NCBI GenBank assembly: GCA_034509755.1
Contig: CM067561.1
Coordinates: 2,360,646-2,424,645, forward strand
Source: Anisodus tanguticus
Taxonomy: Eukaryota > Streptophyta > Magnoliopsida > Solanales > Solanaceae
Direction of reading: 5' to 3'
DNA length: 64,000 nt
The notes under the pieces: generated by a model
Seen by the model: the letters and a program-made list of their open reading frames with translations, nothing else
Databases searched by the model: none
What the model was told of the DNA's origin: nothing
Translations under genes and position numbers: made by a program
Shown here: positions 23,337 through 35,305 of the stretch, piece after piece
How positions within the stretch are numbered: position 1 is the stretch's first letter
Layout of the letters: each line of letters starts with the position of its first letter

Positions 23337-24278
23337 CTAAACTGTGATAGTGAGTCGGGTTGGCATACATAGAACCCAAAGAGGCACTGAGTTTGGAATT
23401 AGTGTCCACCGTTTGTGGGCCGTTTTGCAAGACGTCATGCCTGCTCGGTCAAGGATCTCTTCGGCGTACTTTCTTTGACAAAGAAATAAGCCACCTGCAT
23501 GTCTCGTAATAACAATGCCCAAAAAATAGCTTAAGGGGCCCAAATCTGTCATAGCAAACTTAGAGGCTAGGAGTGACATAATGAATCGGTGAAGTGCATC
23601 AAAAGATGTAGTTAGGATGATATCATCAACATATAATAGGATGTATGCCATGTCATTACCCTTGCTATAGATAAATAGTGAATGATCAGATTTGCTATGT
23701 GAAAAATCGATAGAGGATACAAAATCAGGAAACCGTTGGTACCATACACGAGGAGTCTATTTTAGTCCATAGAGTGATTTCTTCAAATGACACACATAAT
23801 CAGGATGAACCGTATCCCTGAATCCCATAGGTTGATGCATTTAAATGGTTTTGTGAAGGTCTCCATGCAATAAAACATTTTTGACATCAAGCTAATGAAT
23901 GTGCCATGATTTGGACAAAGCAATAATGAGAACGGTCTGAATAGTCGCCGGTTTCACCACCGGGTTGAAAGTTTCATCACAATCCACTCCCACCTATTGA
24001 GACATGCTATTACCTACAAGACGGGCCTTGTGTCTCTCAAAAGAACCATCAAATTTCCTTTTATGTCAAAAAATCTACATAGAACGAATAATATTAGCAT
24101 CAGGAGGACGGGGTACTAGATCCCACGTCTTATTTTCAATAAGAGATTTATATTCGTCAATTATTGCATTTTTCCAATCAGGATTGGACAAGACATTTTT
24201 TGGTTTGCGAGGAAGAGGTGAAGGGGCAATTGAATTGGATAAGTTAAATAGTCGTTTGAGTTTAGAAATGCCGTGCAT
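23337..24278 (-). pseudogene. Ale-type reverse transcriptase
   Basis: The start of RT reads NPDWKNAIIDEYKSLIENKTWDLVPRP (24075-24278). The catalytic ILLYVDDIILT block, with DLGPLSYFLGI following, is at 23337-23651. The middle is scattered over frames with stops. The YVDD is intact at about 23616-23632. Confidence 0.83.
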
Positions 24279-25930
24279 AGCATGGTTTCCATTGTTCGTC
24301 GGGGTGCCGCGGATGGTGGGACTCGATCAAGAATGGAGGGCCGAGATGGGGCAACGTGATCGGGAATAGGATTGGGAGTGAGGAGGTGGGGCCGAGATGA
24401 GGCAGTGGTGTCAGGAAGAGGGGGCATGGGCACTAGCTGAGAGGCGGCAGCCGAATCAGAAAGCTGAGAGGGGTTGTTTCGAGGCTCCCGTTGCGGGGCT
24501 GCCCGACTCTGGACAACAATGATTGGGTCAGGTGTCGGTGATGGTAGCGACATATTTTGTAGGTGATGAATTAGATGGGGATTTAGGCCGTCATTTAAGA
24601 AGTCATAGGAATTCAGAGGTGGATAATTGGTTTTGGCAAATGGGAATTGGAACTCATCGAATATGACATGACTAGAAACGATTATTTTCCAGCTTGACAA
24701 GTCCTAATAGTTGTAATCTCGATGATTGAGGGGGGGGGAGAGAGGTAACCAAGAAAGACATACGGGGATGACCGAGGTTGCAGCTTGTTGATTTGAATGG
24801 AGGGATGGAGGGGGTAGCATAGACATCTGAAGGTTCATAAATACTTATAGGAAGGATTCCGAAGATAGAGAACTTGAGTGAGAGACTTATGTTTGAGAGA
24901 CTTATTTGGGAGAATGTTCAAGAGATAGGTTGCTATGAGAGGGCGTAATGCAAAAAAAATGAAAGGGATAGAGGCGTGAGCAAAAAGGGCACGAATTAAG
25001 TTGTTTATGGTTCTAATTTTTTATTTGGCTTTTCCATTTTGTGGAGAGGTGTGTGGATAGGAAAAACGAAAAACAAGGTCGTGTTTGGCGCAGAAAAGTT
25101 TGAATAATTGATTATTGAATTTTCTCCCATTGTCACATTGAAAACATTGGATATTCTTTTCAAATTGTGTCTTAATTAAAGCACTAAAGGAAAAAATAGA
25201 ATAGACTTGACACTTATTACCAATGGGAAAATTTCACAGAAAGTTAGAATATTTATCCAAAAATAACACATAATATCTATGCCCGGCCGTGCTTAAAATA
25301 GGAGAAGTCCATAAATCACTGTGTATGATATCAAATGGCATTAAAGTACAAGTGGATGAAGAATAAATTGGCAATTTGACATGTTTTCCAAAAATGCAAG
25401 ATTCACAAATAAGAGGATAAGAGACATGTTTGCAATCAATAAATTTATTTTTGCTAAGGGAGCGTAAAACAGAATTTCCCGGATGTCCTAATCTATTATG
25501 CCATAACAGAGACGAAAGAGCTGCAAAGGTTGATGGAGAGGAGGTTGAATGGCCGACGGTGGTGGTGATAGAATAAAGGTCTCCAGTGCTGTGACATCTC
25601 ATTATTCACATCCCTATCATAAGGTCCTTCACAGAAAAACCAAAAGGATCAAATTTAAGGGAACCATTATTGTCGGTTGTGAAACGATGCATATAGATTA
25701 GATTTTTGATAAGTTTCGGGGCATGTAGGATATTGTTTAAAACTAACGGTAGATGTGGTGGGGGGGGGGGAGGAGGGATGATTGTCCATAACCTTGAATA
25801 AGAATGCCTTGTCCATTACCAACAATAATATTGTGATTTAAATTACTCATATTGAAATAAGGCGAGAGAGTACATTAGGATTCCGTCATATGAGATGTGG
25901 CGCTAATGTCTATGTACCAATTGTCATTTG
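24161..25930 (-). pseudogene. Ale-type protease and integrase
   Basis: The protease site near 25885-25925 reads WYIDISATSHMT, so the usual D-T-G is changed to D-I-S. The pre-integrase region LLWHNRLGHPG and CESCIFGKHVKLPI lie within 25234-25602, followed by DIIHSDLWTSP. The catalytic core between 24750 and 25230 is broken by stops. The Pro/Ser-rich integrase tail and linker to RT lie at 24161-24700. Confidence 0.75.
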
Positions 25931-26203
25931 GAGCGTTGAGAGACATCGGGTTCATAGCCGCCTCAATATATGTCGATGCATACATGGAAGGAGGAGAAAC
26001 CTGTACATTGTATTCCTACTGTGGACATGCGCCGAGGATGCCGGGCTGGGGCTGTCGGGTCGGAGTTTGGGCCCAGAAGGACGTCGATTAGGGGCAAGGT
26101 GGAGCATCCCAAGCCGACTGGGCCCTCGCAGTCCGTGGCGGGTAGGCAGCCCATGACAGACTGGAACTTGGGCCTCTTTCATCGGCAGATGGGCCGCCGG
26201 TAG

Positions 26204-26875
26204 TTATGAGGGCGTCGTCAACGGTGCTCGTATTAGCCGCAACCCACTTGATTTTCGAGTTTCTTCAAGGATAAGTCTCGAACGAGCCTCATAGAATGAA
26301 GGCAATAGCGTACTTTGTTGGCGGATGGTAGCGATATCATCATAATTTTTATTCAAACCCACAATGAGTTGCATTACCAATCGTTTATTTGTGACCGGTG
26401 CACCAACGTTTGAGAGTTGATCGACAATCATCTTAAGTTCTTGACAATAGGCCGACGCATTAGGAAAATCGTCCTGCTGAATATCGTTAAATTGATTTTC
26501 CAAATACAAGGCATGTTGTGTCTTGTTATCATGAAAAATACTATCCAAACGCTCCCACGTTTGTTGTGCAGTGTCATCGGTTTCAATGATCGTATGCAAT
26601 AGATCGTTCGAGATTGTTCCGTAGATCCATTGTAGAACAACAACATCTAAACGTGACCAATGTTCATCGTTAGACCATAACGTGTCCCAAGAGGCTCGAC
26701 AGTGGGCTTGGATTTAGGGGGGATGATGTGGTCGATGACTGTACACACGACAATGAATCTTAAATAATTCCGCTCAGGAGGAGTACTGGACTTTTTCCAT
26801 CTCAAGGGTAATATGGATGAAGTTCTTGATGTTGTTAACAGCAAGAGCATGATAAAATTTGGGTTGTTCAGCCAT
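26204..26875 (-). pseudogene. Ale-type gag
   Basis: The start MAEQPKFYHALAVNNIKN is at 26875. The frame changes near 26770, and the UBN2-type gag core is at 26204-26599 (QQTWERLDSIFHDNK, FPNASAYCQELK). The PBS (complement of ctctgatacca, 27000-27010) lies just upstream on the minus strand. Confidence 0.8.
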
Positions 26876-27010
26876 TGAGAATTTTGGGGAAGAGGAGGGG
26901 AGGAGGTTGCCGAGAAATTCAAGAAAAAAGAGGAGGAGGTCGGCGGTTGCGGCGATGGTGAGGTGACCGACAGCTAAAGTAGGGATTTTTAGGGTTTGAC
27001 TCTGATACCA

Positions 27011-27186
27011 TAAAGGAATATATTCCATGCCTTTCATTGATTATTGTGCACAAAATATATAGTGTTACATAATTATTTACATGGCTATAAACTATGTAAC
27101 TATTTTTCCTAATTACAATTGAAATATAACTTTACCTATATAAAAGATATACAATAATATGAGAATATTTTTGTTATATTCTATCA
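27011..27186 (-). repeat. Ale-type 5' LTR (minus element)
   Basis: 176 bp, adjacent to the primer-binding site at 27000-27010 (tggtatcagag on the minus strand). Confidence 0.88.
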
Positions 27187-27191
27187 CCTAC

Positions 27192-28802
27192 TTTTTTTTA
27201 TCAAATGTTTATAGGCCGTTAAACTAAAAATACTCATTGCATGATAAATATCAAGTGCACAACATGTATTGTTTATGATTGAAACCTTCATTTAAATGCA
27301 ATTCCTAATAATATTATTATTTAATTAAAATTATCTCTAAACATTCTTTATATATGAAATGGATATAAGAGGACTTATGTTACATATAGTGTTTAACTTC
27401 TTCTTTCAACCGACAAGATCCTTATTCTCCTTTCAGCTTCCATTTCCTTTTTATTTAGTTTTTCATTATCTTTTTAGAAATTTTCATTTCTTGTTATGTA
27501 TTGTTTGATTTGATAATTTTAGATTATTTATTGGGATAAGTAATAAGTAGCTACCCGGGTAAAACATTCACAATTTGATGACCACATAAATTAACAGACA
27601 TATCGTAATAAAAAAGAACAAAAAAAAAACACTGTAACTATGTGCTGAAGTCCATGTTCAATAACGAATTCATAGATTTTCTGTTTCACCATCTGTACAT
27701 TTTGTGACAAAAGAAAATTTGTATATGCATGTTATAAGTTGTATATGCACTGCATGTGTTACGATCCACTTTTATACTCGCGTATAAAAGCACATCAATA
27801 ACTTGGCTCTTTGTTATAAATACAGAGTCACCACCTAATTTTTACGGAATTAGAAAACCATTTTAAAAAGAAAAATTTATTTACAGAGAAGAAACATTTT
27901 AGGACCAAAGAAAGGAAAAGGATTCTGATTATTTTTCGAAGAAGGTGTTAGACATCTCGAAAAATCCGCAAACAGCGGCAACCGGCAGATTTTAAATACT
28001 TGGCTAAAAAGAATATAACCTGTTTAAAGAAAGAGTGCTTTATAGTAGAAAATTACTAATTTAAAGAAAAAGTGATTTAGAAAAGAAAATTACTAATTTA
28101 AAGAAAGAGTGATTTGGAAAAGAAAGTTGATAATTAGAAGAAACTTATTCATTTAAAAAAAAATTGACTTTTTTATCTTTTAGAGAATATCGGAAAAGAA
28201 ATGGTTTAAAAACTTATTACTTAACCACTTATATTACTTCCATTTCGTGAAATAATTTAAATGTTAAATATTCCAAGTAACTTAAACGTTATACCCTTCC
28301 AGTTTCAATCTTGAATAATTCACTTTCGGAAATTAGACAAATACAACTTATTTTAAGATGTACGTTGACTTTATCTCTACCTCTGTGGGGTAGAGAAGTT
28401 ATTTTCGACATCCCTCAACTCAAAAGAAAATGTAGTCAATGCATTGCGAAACTGCTCCTGCTGGCCTGCTCATCTTACTTGGGCTTGATAGGCCCAAGCT
28501 TTTGCAGCTGCTGTCCAGATTCGATGAAAATATGCAAGAATTTTATATTGGGATGAAAGCCCAACGCCTAATATGCTGAAGATAAGAGTCCATGAACTCA
28601 TTTGGGGAAATGACACTAAGACACACAATTCCATAGTTTTAAAAGTTGGCAATGAATGGCCATTTAACATGTTTTGAATCATTAAAACTTGTACCCAATA
28701 ACCCATAAATCGACCCTTTAAAATAGCTTAACATACCATTTCAATCCCATTCTCTCTCCTATAATTCTATGCTTTTTCTTTTATTCTCCTAAAATTTCTC
28801 CG
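27192..28802. other. AT-rich intergenic stretch
   Basis: No gene is supported. 27760-28000 holds a segment (cagagtcaccacctaattttt, then caaacagcggcaaccggcag) that looks like a decayed middle-repetitive sequence. 28022-28135 holds a tandem repeat of about 38 bp in three diverging copies (aaaattactaatttaaagaaa). An exact 7-bp inverted repeat, cttgggc...gcccaag, is near 28480-28500. Confidence 0.4.
28022..28135. repeat. Tandem repeat, about 38-bp unit, three copies
   Basis: Each copy contains taatttaaagaaa followed by agtgatt; copies differ by a few bases. Confidence 0.65.
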
Positions 28803-28826
28803 TTTAGATCCTAGAATCTCTCAACG
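28803..28826. repeat. Left copy of 24-bp direct repeat flanking the viral locus
   Basis: The 24 bases from 28803 (begins tttagatcctagaatctc, ends caacg) recur without mismatch and in the same orientation at 46828-46851. They bracket the entire inverted viral insert, so they look like a target-site duplication made at integration. Confidence 0.85.
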
Positions 28827-28833
28827 ATACCAA

Positions 28834-29550
28834 TTTCTGACCGGGCTGGTCTGCGGATCTTTTCATCATCTATATACCCCTAGAGGCTAGAACATAGATG
28901 GTAATCTGTTTAATCAAACTTTTTTCATTGTTAATCATATGATAAGCATATAGTCGGGTAGGTAATCTTAAGTGTATTCTTAAGTTCATCATCATCTTTT
29001 TATGATTAAGTCTATAATCCTTTATCAAACATTCAAACATCAACAGTATAATCTCTATCAACGTCGGAACAGTATAATCATAATCTAATATCAACGTCTA
29101 AGCAGCATAATAACAAGATAATATACTTATCAAAATCATAATTAGAAACACATAGTTCAAGCACATACCTTTCAAGCAGAGATAATCGATCACCAAAGTA
29201 GTCTCTACCCTCCTATGGCCTGTATTTCCCCTTTGCCTTCCGCCGTGGGTACTCTTTCGCCTGGGAGCATGGGAGTCAGTTATGGGTATCTTCTGATCAT
29301 CTTCCTGCCGGTGTTGTACTTCTACCAATATGGTTCTAATCATAAGTCTTCAAAGTATTTAATCTATGTTTTTATGATACTCTTGGTTGATATAAGATTA
29401 ATCTTAAGGTGTTCTTGGATGATATTCGATTAATCTTATGATGTTCTTGGATGACCTTTGGATTATAGACTAAAGGGTGCTTTAGCTAAACATAGAGAGA
29501 ATTTGTGTAAGGATTGTATTTCAGAATTTTTCGAATGATCCTTCGTCTTT
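28834..29550 (-). other. Viral RNA leader, arm A
   Basis: About 700 nt between the TATA box and the primer site, with several short upstream ORFs, as is usual for caulimovirid leaders. Contains a 5' splice-site-like aaaggtatgtgc on the minus strand near 29160-29175. Confidence 0.6.
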
Positions 29551-29561
29551 ACAAGAGGCTC

Positions 29562-29570
29562 CTTATATAG
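29562..29570 (-). promoter_or_regulatory. Viral TATA box, arm A
   Basis: Minus-strand ctatataagg preceded by gaggttat, identical to arm B at 46093. It probably sets the start of the pregenomic RNA about 30 nt downstream. Confidence 0.75.
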
Positions 29571-29579
29571 ATAACCTCG

Positions 29580-30410
29580 GCTATTCACTATTCATCGCTT
29601 TTTAAAAGTAAACAGTATTACTTTTTCAAAAGTCGTAAAGTAAACAGTAATCAAACAGTAATCAGACAAAATACTTTTACAAAAGTCATAAAGGCTACAG
29701 TGTCCACAGTGCCTTGTCTGCTCCTTTCCGTAAAGTTGTTTTGTCGTTTTCTCTTCTGCTTTCCAAAAAGTCGTAAAGGTAATAGTTCCTTGTCCATTCG
29801 CTTTTCGTAAAGCCGTTGTCTTTATCGGCTATTCGGCGTACCGTCCATTCGAGTGGTCGCCGTCATATTCTTGTCGGGCGTTTTTCCTGTGTAATACTTT
29901 CCAGCTGTTCGGTTGATTTTTGTTTAATCAATGGTGACTGAATAATCCTGTTTTGGGCTATAAGGCCATAATCTGATTTTGGGCTTTCTGTAGTTTAAAC
30001 TACATTGGGCCATATTCTTTTGGGTCAATTATGACCTCTTTTCTGTGTTACCAGTAATTAGTCTGTTTGGGCCGTTAGGCCGTAATCCTTTTGGGTCCGT
30101 AGGACCTCTTTTATGGGTTATGTAGTAAACTACATTCCCTAACTGATATGCTGTTGGGCTTTATCGTAGTATAAAACACTACGTTGGGCCATAATCTTTT
30201 GGATCACTGTGGATCTCTTTTCCTGGGCTACCAGTGTGATAATTATTTGGGCTGTGAAGCCATAATCTGGTTTGGGCCATAAGCCTCTTTTAGGTTTTCA
30301 AATAGATAAATCTAAATGATACCTCTAATAATCTTTTGGGCTGTTAAGCCATAATCATTGGGCTGTTAAGCCATAATCTTTTCAGGCCATAAGGCCTTTC
30401 TCCAGGGATT
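29580..30410 (-). repeat. Hairpin-rich region, arm A
   Basis: Counterpart of 45276-46075. It is made of many tiny inverted repeats (for example ggccataaggcc at 30385-30396 and two ggctgttaagcc units next to it) separated by spacers with the theme caaaagatta. See arm B for the full description. Confidence 0.75.
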
Positions 30411-30504
30411 ACATTGTTCCTGCAAAAATAATCAAAATTCCCTCCTTATTCAAAAGGATCAGGATGAAATCAAAATATATTTTGGTTTCTTTCATATTAA
30501 TCAC

Positions 30505-30759
30505 CTAATAATGTGATGAGTAGTCTTTGAGTAGCCAATCAGCAACTCGTATGCTTGTTTCTCTTCCATTTATTAGATATTTAATATAATCAATAGTCCG
30601 ATAAATGCTAATCATTTTATTCACTATTACTTGTCTGACAATTATGTTGCCTTGATTATCTAGTAATTCAGATGGCTTCATTTCGTTGTAATAGAGTAAT
30701 TCTTTCCGGGCTATCTTTAGTTTTTCACAAAGGATATTCCTTTCAATGACATATTGCAA
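30505..30759 (-). CDS. Arm A-specific small ORF, 84 codons, unknown function
   Basis: Open frame ending WLLKDYSSHY. The first codon listed is TTG, and coding-like sequence continues upstream in frame to about 30810 without an ATG. Rich in Leu, Ile, Arg and Lys with a helical look; no known domain recognised. It lies where arm B carries the transactivator-like gene, and nothing like it occurs in arm B. Could be the C-terminal part of a longer lost protein. Function unknown. Confidence 0.45.
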   Translation of the reverse strand: MQYVIERNILCEKLKIARKELLYYNEMKPSELLDNQGNIIVRQVIVNKMISIYRTIDYIKYLINGRETSIRVADWLLKDYSSHY

Positions 30760-30807
30760 CCTGTCTCTATTCAGTTCTCTGATTTGGTTGAATGAAGGAT
30801 AGGTTTT

Positions 30808-31002
30808 TCATACCGATCTTTCGTCGTCGCTAATCTTGAGATGTTTCCTTAGCTTATTGTTGCATAAAACATCATGGTTAATCATAAACATTAATAATGT
30901 AATCTTGAGATATTTCCTCAGCTTGCTGCTGCATAAAATATCATAGTTAATTAAATAATCTTTGTTAGTCTTCTTGGCTATAGTCTCTTTTTGTTTAGTC
31001 AT
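30808..31002 (-). CDS. Arm A-specific small ORF, 64 codons, with internal duplication
   Basis: The ATG at 31002 overlaps the end of pol (pol stop at 30995-30997), the same kind of tight overlap seen elsewhere in this genome. The product is Lys/Leu-rich. A segment of about 22 residues occurs twice (YDILCSSKLRKYLKI and HDVLCNNKLRKHLKI), reflecting a diverged tandem duplication of about 66 nt. No known domain recognised. Confidence 0.45.
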   Translation of the reverse strand: MTKQKETIAKKTNKDYLINYDILCSSKLRKYLKITLLMFMINHDVLCNNKLRKHLKISDDERSV

Positions 31003-32857
31003 TATGGTGATACCTGCTAAGAAAATCAGCTAAAACATTTTTAGTTCCAGATATATTCTTAACAATAAAATCATAACAACAAAAGAATGATTGCCATTTT
31101 CTTCTTTTATTCAATTCTGGTAATGGATCTATTCTGTTTGTGATAAATGCCTTTACCTGAGTATTATCAGTTCTAACAATAAACTTTACTGGTAGTAAAT
31201 GGTAATGAAATCTTTTAATTCCAAATTTTACTGCCAATAATTCTTTTTCATTTATGTGATAATTCTTTTCATTAGGTTTCCATGTTCCTCCTCCGTATCC
31301 ACAAATTAATATCTTTTCTTTATCAATATCTTCTTTATCATATGCTATTAGAACGGCTCCCCATCCTATGTCACTAGCATCTGTAAAGAGTTCTAATTGG
31401 TCTTGATCAGTTGGTACTCTGTGTTTTGGTAATGATTTTACCTTATCCTTAATCTTGTTGATCGCCTGGGTGTGCTCTTCTTTCCATTCAAAGGTCACAT
31501 CCTTTTTAATCAAATCTGTAGTGGCTTTCTCAAATATGGTAGATCTTTTATATGATCCGCTGCATAATTGATCACTCCAAGAAATTGTGTACTTCTCTTT
31601 TGTTCTCTAATCGTTCTTTGAAGTTTTTAATCTTTGTTACCACATGTTCCTGTAATTGTATTCCCTCGCTATCCACAATGTAGCCTAGGAATTCAATAGT
31701 ATTCTTGAATATTTCCGATTTCTTTTCTGATAACAGTATTCCGTGTTGGTTAATCGTTTCAATGAATTGTTCTACATGTTTAATATGATCTTCTAAGCTG
31801 CCGCTGTAAACTAATATATCATCAACATATATGATACAAAAGTCTGCAAGCTTTCTAAACACTTGATCCATTCTTCTTTGAAAGATTTTTGGTGCATTCT
31901 TTAGTCCCATTGGTAGTACATTCCATTCATAGTGTCCTTGAGGAGCACTGAATGCCGTTAAAGGTTTAGATTCATTAGTCAATTTAATCTGCCAAAATCC
32001 ACTTTTACAGTCGAATTTGCTGAACCATTTCTTATTTCCTAATCTGTTAATGAGGTTTCTTTTATAGGGTAGAAAGTATCCATCAAAAATAGTCTTTTTA
32101 TTCAATTCTCGATAATCAATTACTAATCTGGCTTTTCCTCGTTTTAGCTCATTGTGTTTCCTTACCAAAAAGGCTGGGCTACTATGAGGACTCTTACTCT
32201 CTCTTATTACCTTCATATCTAATAGTTCTTTAATCTGTATTTCGAATTCTTTTTGATCCGTTGGGCTATATCTTATGGGTTTTGTTCTAACTAAATCACT
32301 TGAGTCTATTAATTTTATTTCTCCATATATCTTTTCCTTTTCCCAAAGTTGCATTGGATTTTCTCCAAAGTTGCTTTTTAACATTCCTAAATACTTCTCT
32401 TTTAAAAGCTCTAAATTACTCTGGCGTTCCATTTTAATTGTACATAATCTAATGGTGTTGACTGGTAATATTCGTTTTAGTATAATCCATTTATCACAGG
32501 GGGATTGTAGACAAAATGTATTCTTATTAATCACTTGAGTTTTAAAATAATCTAGGAAGTTGTTTCCTAATAAAACTTGTTGTTTCATATTGTCTAGTTG
32601 GTATACGATTGGTATTTTGAAAATAGTTTTTCCTAATACAATTCTCATATTTTCTCGCAATTATATCTAATTCTTTAGATTGCTCATTAAATCCCGATAC
32701 CTTAGCTCTATGGATTCTAGATCTTTTCCATCTATGTGATTCTAATACATCTTTTCTAGCTAAGCATATGTCTCGCTCCGCTATCAATGAATATATTTTG
32801 CTTAAGCATTTTATTCGGTTTATATTCTATATGGGCTTCTATATGTATTGCTACCAT
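30995..32857 (-). pseudogene. Viral polyprotein (protease, reverse transcriptase, RNase H), arm A
   Basis: The start ATG at 32857 follows the coiled-coil ORF directly. The protease frame is disturbed near 32780, where the DSG motif would lie, and again near 32655 (one extra base). From 32660 to 31572 the frame is open and covers the retropepsin tail (LLGNNFLDYF) and the RT core with LVIDYRELNKKT, SKFDCKSGFWQIKL and the catalytic IIYVDDILVYSG. A shift near 31575 precedes an open RNase H at 30995-31513 with FTDASDIGWGAV and HINEKELLAV. The enzyme would copy pregenomic RNA to DNA. Confidence 0.88.
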
Positions 32858-33178
32858 TTAGTCGAGTTCATCTAATCTTCTCGTTGAGTTCTTCATCTTG
32901 TTCGTATTCTTGTATTTCTGTCTAATCTCTTCATTTCGCATAGCTTCTTCGATTAATCTAGCTATTTCTATTTGTTTCCAATGTATTCTATTCATTTCTT
33001 CTCTTATCTTTGATAATCTCTCGGGTAATCTTTTTGTACCTATCATTATAGTACATACTTCCAGCCTCATTAATCGTAGAAGTTATGATCAGTTTGTGTC
33101 TAGTATACTCTTCGCATTGTATCCAAAGTATTCTCTTTCTCTTATCAATACTCTTTTCTGTCTTTCTAATGTATTCAT
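32858..33178 (-). pseudogene. Small coiled-coil ORF, arm A (frameshifted)
   Basis: Counterpart of the 105-codon ORF at 41994. The start MNTLERQ is at 33178, the frame breaks near 33080, and the second half is open at 32858-33070 (REEMNRIHWKQIEIARLIEE). Function unknown; the charged heptad-like pattern suggests a coiled coil. Confidence 0.65.
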
Positions 33179-33198
33179 TCTACTCAGAGCTATCTTCG

Positions 33199-35305
33199 CT
33201 ATCTGATTGCTGGTTGATATAACTTACCTTTTCTGCTTCGGATTCTTCCTAACATAGAAATCTTCGTAATCATACCACTTATTGTCTTCTTTAATCTGTG
33301 TAAGCTTATTTTCTTTAGCTTCGGGCACTTATTTGCATAGTGTCCATTGTAATTCCAACATTTACATTTTTTAACCTTCTCTTCTTTATTCTTATCTGCT
33401 TCTATAGGGTTTGTATTTCTTCTTTTCCTAAATTTTCTTTTGTATCTAAATTTACTCCTGGTATCTGGATTATTCCTATGTTTCCCGAATCTCCTTTTCT
33501 TATAGGATTTGTAATAAGGTCTTTTCTTATATCTCCTATATTTCTTATCTTTGTGATCTCTTTCGTATTTATCCTTGTATTTTATGTGTTTCTTATGTTT
33601 TCTGCACTTCTTTCCTTTTCTATTATCATCGCATCCAAATATTAATCTTTGTTCAGTAAATTCACATATTTCTTTTAATCTTATCTTTTTATCTTTTTTA
33701 CTCTTTTGCTGTAATTGATATTTTTCGCATTTCCTTATTAGATATACTTTTAGTACTCTTAGTCTTTTACCTAGGGTATTTTCCTTAGGTTCTAGCTGCA
33801 CGTATTCTTTTGATATTTCAATATTATATGGTATCGGTAAATGGTCATAATATAGTTCTTTGGTAAATTATTCCTTCTTTTGGTAAGAATCTAGCTTCGT
33901 AAAAGAATTTACTAAAGCTAATCGTGTATTCGGTAATTTGTTAATCTTACAACATCTCATATTATTCGTGTTCATAATAATCTCTCGTTTTCCTTTTCGC
34001 TAATACATTTTCTCGGGCTACTAACCATTTTTCGCCTAAGAATTCTCTTTTTAATAGTAAATCGAAAATCATTAACATTGATTTCCACTCTGTTGCATGG
34101 CTTAAAACTTTACTTCTTAGCTGATATACTATTGATTCTATCCAGTATGCTGCTTTTCCGATTAGGGTTTTTGATATTAAGTCATACATATAATCTAAGT
34201 TTTCTGTTTGCGTACTATTCATTAATGCTATATACATTCCTAAGTTCCAGTCTGTTATTCTTCTTCCTACTTCTTGTTCGTCGTAAACATTGTCTAAATC
34301 TAGAAAATATCCATTATAGTTTACTCCTTGGGTCATCGATCCTACGCATTCTTTAAATTCAGCTTGTTGTCCTATAGGTATATGATCTGGTAATCTTGTT
34401 GTTCTTGTGGTAATTATTTCTAAGTTAGGGTCAACTAACTTTTCTTCATTAATATCTTTACTAATGATATCGTTTTCTACTTCAGTATTCATCTGTTTTT
34501 GACATTCATCGTTGTCTGGCTCATCTTCTATTATGGCATTTACTCTCCTTTCTAACAATATCTCGATCATTTATTAGTTCAAAGTATTCTTGGAATTATT
34601 TTTAGAATTTTCTTCAATAAATTCTAATCCTCGTAGTTCTTGATTCAATTGTTCGTATCATCTTCATCATCTCGTATGATTGCTACTTGACGTAGTTTCA
34701 TCGCTAATCTTATTGCTTTTGCTATCTTTTATTGGTTTATTCTTGCCACTCTGTTCTCCCGAGTGTTCTTTATTCTTTTCGTTAAGTCGTATTTTCTTTT
34801 TCCCTTCGATCTTTTTGATTGTCTCCGTAAAAATACGTATTTCTTCTTTAAGCTTTAAGATTTCTTGTTTTACTTCTTTATACTCTTTGCTAGGTTCCTT
34901 TTTAATCTCTTTTAATTCTACTTTGGGTTTTTCTTTCTTACATTTCGCTTCTAAGTATTTTTGTTTATATTTTTTGTATTTCTCATACCAATCTTTATTT
35001 AAATCTTTAGTTTTTAGCTTTTTTATCCGATAATCTTGATTGTGTTTTATATTCAAGTATTTCTTTTTATACATCATATACTTTTTGTACCATTCTTCAC
35101 TATTATTCAATTTTAGCTCTTTTTTATCTAATCTTAGATTTTGGTATTTATAAGTCGTTTTCTCTATTTCCTTTACGGGCATTTTTACTTCTTTAAGTTT
35201 TTCTTCCTTTATAGGTTTTGATCTTATAGGCTCGTATTTATGTCTTTCTTTTTCTATAATATCTTTACCGTGAGTTTTTAAGAACGTAATCGCGCTTGGT
35301 TCCAT
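33199..35305 (-). pseudogene. Viral capsid protein, arm A (several frameshifts)
   Basis: Three open pieces (34667-35305, 33962-34570, 33199-33801) align in order with the single 699-codon ORF of arm B. The N-terminal third is Lys/Glu-rich with coiled-coil character. The middle holds the capsid core (WNLGMYIALMNSTQ), and the C-terminus is very basic and Tyr/Arg-rich, followed by a Cys-His motif KCKCWNYNGHYANKCPK. The breaks lie near 34600-34670 and 33800-33960. Confidence 0.82.

Larger units (their letters stand above)
22513..27186 (-). mobile_element. Ale/Retrofit-type Copia, minus strand, full length but degenerate
   Basis: Two 176-bp LTRs (22513-22688 is the 3' LTR, 27011-27186 the 5' LTR) and a perfect 5-bp target duplication CCTAC at 22508-22512 and 27187-27191 define the element. 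Reading leftward there are gag, protease, integrase, RT and RNase H. The LTRs differ at about 20 of 176 positions by eye, so this is an old insertion, older than the SIRE-like element. It is related to the plus-strand derivative at 18635 (same LTR start, same gag and RNase H types). Confidence 0.92.

Noticed and set aside
24004..24369. 121-codon plus-strand ORF
   Set aside because: Antisense to the Ale-type integrase/RT linker on the minus strand.
25890..26203. Several overlapping plus-strand ORFs near a GC-rich stretch
   Set aside because: Antisense to the gag-protease junction of the minus-strand Copia; no domain on either reading.
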